Source: Cyclaneusma minus (Eukaryota > Ascomycota > Leotiomycetes > Marthamycetales > Marthamycetaceae). From it: a DNA stretch of 64,000 nt. Where the stretch lies: positions 21,094-85,093 of the forward strand of contig JAKZHN010000064.1 of the NCBI GenBank assembly GCA_037179335.1, in the 5' to 3' direction. This document shows positions 61,235 through 64,000 of this stretch, piece by piece. The notes beneath the pieces were generated by a model. The model made no database searches and was not told the origin of the DNA. It saw only the letters and a program-made list of their open reading frames with translations. Position 1 is the stretch's first letter, and the number at the start of each line of letters is the position of its first letter. Position numbers and translations under genes: made by a program.

Positions 61235-64000
61235 TATTAAAAAATAAATGCAATGGCAGCCACCGTAGAGTAGCCATCACGTATAATAGCTAGACTCGAA
61301 AAAGACTAGTGTCCGCATAATAAAAATATCCCTTCGGAATGCCAATTATTCTAAGTTTTTAAAGCATAATATAACGTTTTTTACACTTTTATTTTATATT
61401 TTTATATTTATTCATTTTCAATAAATTATAATCCCGAAATTGTATAAGCTTTTGGATAATTAATTAACGTTGTTTTAATTGATTTTTTAATATTATTTAA
61501 ATAAAAACTCTGTATTGTAGCAACTTTTTTTCTTCCAATATTATAATTTATTACAAAATAATTAAAACCAATATAAAAATCCCTTTATATTTATTTTTTT
61601 ACCAAAGCTATTACAGTATTTTACAAAATTAATTCAAATTAATAAAGAAGTCCCTTTATAATTTATTCGGTTAATTTAAAGGCCATCTTGCCAATCGTTT
61701 CCAAAAGCTAAATAGGAGCTTTTATAATAATACCCTTTTTACCATTTTTTCCTTTTTTAGCCAATTGCTTTTATTTTTATATTCGCTAATATATCCAATT
61801 ATAAAAAAACCGAAAAAGCCTTTGTAACGCTATTAAAAACCAATTATAAAATCTGATTTTATAATATAAAAATCCGCTTTAATAGAAAAAATATATAATT
61901 TACCATTAAAAAAAGTATTTTTTAAATATGCTAGCATTGCTTTTGCTTTTAAAATAATTAATAAAAATAGCGTATTTTTTGCTAAATTTGGCATTTTAAG
62001 AATTAATTTAAAACTTATACTTTTTGCTATATTAATTAAAAATTAATTTAATAAGCTTAATAGCAAATTTAAAAAACTATTTATTGGCCGAGATAAAAAA
62101 ACCTATTTTAAATATTAAAAATACAAAGAAATATAAAAAAGCCAAAGCCAAGGCTATTAATTTTTTATTTAAAGGCTTTTTTAATAATAATAAATTCCTT
62201 TTGAATAAATATAATATTATTAAAGGCTTATAAAACCATTTTTAAAAAATATATATAAAATTTAATATATATAAAATTAATTTTTTTATTTAAAGCAAAA
62301 GTATTATTGTCCGCTTTGCTTAAAATAAGTTTTGCAAATTTTAACACAAGCTAATATCCGTTAATAAATTCTATACCGGCGCTTATAGCAATAAAATTTC
62401 ATTTTTTTTATTTTAGCAAAGCCTTTTTTAATAATTACACTACTATAATTAACATTTTTATATTAATTAATGCTATAATAAAAATAAAAATAAAATGCTT
62501 GAAAAAAATAGCGTATATTAATTGCTAATAGTAAAAACCACGTTTTTGCTATTAAAACCGGAAAGTGGTTTTAACAAAATAAAATTAATAAGCTTAATTC
62601 TTGCAAGTTTTGTAATAGCGCTTGTTTTATTTATTATTGCCTTAAAAAAAAGCTATATTAATTTTTTCTCTTGCCAATTAATACCTAATCTGCAATTTTA
62701 AATTCCTTTTTAAAATAAAGCCTTATAATTATCGCTTTTGCTCTTGCTTTAATTTTCCAAAACATTATTATTGCTCTTTTTCTCACCGTTATTTTCCTTT
62801 CAAATAAGCTTATTATAATAATGCCAAAAACAAGCTTGCTTTACTAATAAATCCGTCAAAAAATCCAGCAATTATATTATTAAAATTAATAATAATCATA
62901 AATATAATAATGCTATTAAAATCCTATTTAACCTTAAAAAAAACTTGCCTATATTAGCTATAAATTAATTGGTAAAGCCACTTTTTTTATTTAGGCCTTA
63001 AATACCGGCGCATTATTATATATATCTAATTAATACTTTCTTTTCTAAATAATGAAAAAAATAATGCCATTATATATTATAAAGGTTAGTGAAAAAATGC
63101 TGCAAATTATTGATTAAAATATTGCAATATTTAAATATTTAAATAAATTATTATTATTTTTTTAAATTATTATTTCTTATTTTAAGGCTTAAAATCAGTT
63201 TAATTTTAGGCTAAAAATTATATGCAGCTAGCTTATTAAATTATTGTAATAAAAGAAAGAATTTATAAAAATCAATTTGGTAATCAGATTATTAGCGCTA
63301 TTATATATTATAAATTATAAATTATATTTAATATAAGCCAAAAATATAAACGCTACGCCTTTATTGCTAAGGCTAATACTATTATAATTAATTTTTATTT
63401 TATAATTCTTTACCCTTTTTTAAAGCTTTTAAATCTTACGCCCTTTAAGCTAAAAATCTTTAATTTATAGTATAGAAAACTTTGCTATCTCGATAATACT
63501 ATAATTGGCAATATTTATAAAATTACTATATTGGTAAAGCCTATTAAGGTCCTTTTTTTAATTAATTACGAGATTTGCACTATTTCGCAAGCGAAATAAA
63601 TGCAATTCTCGGCGGTGTCCCTATACGCTAAATTATGCTTTGTCCTAGCTTTTGAAAATTACTTTAATTGGGTAAAAATTGCAATTATTATTAACCTTTT
63701 AAAAATAATAATTAATAGCTACGCTTTTCCCTTTGCTTTTTCCCTCGCAAGCTCGAAAAACAGCTTGGTTTCAGCTTGCTATTAATTAATCTTTTCAATT
63801 TAATTTAATTCTTTTTATTTTATTTATTATTTAATTAATTAAATATCAAATTTTCAAATCCCAATTTTTTATTTTTATTTTATTTATTTTATTTATTTTA
63901 TTTATTTTATTTATTTTATTTATTTTATTTATTTTATTTATTTTATTTATTTTATTTATTTTATTTATTTTATTTATTTTATTTATTTTATTTATTTTAT
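61235..64000 (+). mobile_element. Ty1/copia-like LTR element, 5' part, cut by window edge, RIP-degraded
   Basis: An LTR at about 61235-61423 starts TATTAAAAAATAAATGCAAT, as in the inner copia LTR (TGTTAAAAAATAAATGCAAT at 35575). It is followed by TTATAATCCCG (61426-61436), a decayed version of the same primer-binding site. The interior near 61830-61930 resembles the inner element near 28650-28740 (both contain AATATAAAAATC then a TTTAAT word), so this is a relative. No frame is open and the 3' end is outside the window. Confidence 0.65.
63860..64000. repeat. Tandem repeat of a 9-bp ATTTATTTT unit running off the window
   Basis: About 14 uninterrupted copies of the 9-bp unit to the last base. 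Low-complexity AT satellite within the RIP block. Confidence 0.9.

Noticed and set aside
63600..63785. 61-codon ORF near the right edge
   Set aside because: Lies in the degraded interior of the copia-like element at 61235; no recognisable motif.

Overview
The window looks like a chromosome segment of a filamentous ascomycete (Pezizomycotina). Genes carry short GT-AG introns (48-157 bp, one of 376 bp). Retrotransposons are decayed in the way repeat-induced point mutation (RIP) leaves them: AT-rich, CpA changed to TpA, reading frames full of stops. The genome is two-speed, with normal-GC gene islands beside AT-rich RIP blocks. I cannot name the species.

Layout: a secreted-protein fragment (1-378, minus); tandem promoter-like array A (about 920-4800), interrupted by a small LTR element (3256-4436); an acetate/ammonium transporter gene (5600-6927, minus); a gene-poor stretch (7.1-12 kb); two broken paralogues of an unrecognised family (11999-12692 minus and 13823-15374 plus); a gene with a fold common in fungal F-box-like/2EXR proteins (17732-19136, plus); array C (about 19.65-22.88 kb); a triple-nested RIP block (22893-36022) of one Ty1/copia element inside another, with a TIR element inside that; a second TIR element holding a 324-bp assembly gap (36208-37419); an F-box gene (38282-40171, minus); array D (41.6-43.5 kb); squalene synthase (43930-45667, minus), divergent from a triose-phosphate/nucleotide-sugar-type transporter (46322-47848, plus); array F (48.0-52.3 kb); a sparser cluster E (53.4-54.8 kb); and an AT-rich RIP block to the right edge (55.37-64 kb), with a further copia element starting at 61235.

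The most unusual content is the arrays. About 36 copies of a 300-380 bp cassette lie in several blocks. Within a block they are co-oriented: minus in A, C and D, plus in F. The recurring grammar is a pair of TCGACAGCAG-like sites spaced 19-21 bp (clear in A, C and F), then CACGTGAC or CATGTGAC about 25-40 bp upstream of a TATA box, then a block-specific transcribed-looking segment. In array F an ATG lies 62-66 bp after the TATA box in nine of fourteen units and opens short, divergent peptides. I do not recognise this family. It could be tandem short-peptide genes, promoter/first-exon cassettes or non-coding RNA genes.

The confident conserved genes (transporter, squalene synthase, TPT-like transporter, F-box proteins) are ordinary chromosomal genes and show no shared pathway, apart from the head-to-head squalene synthase/transporter pair.
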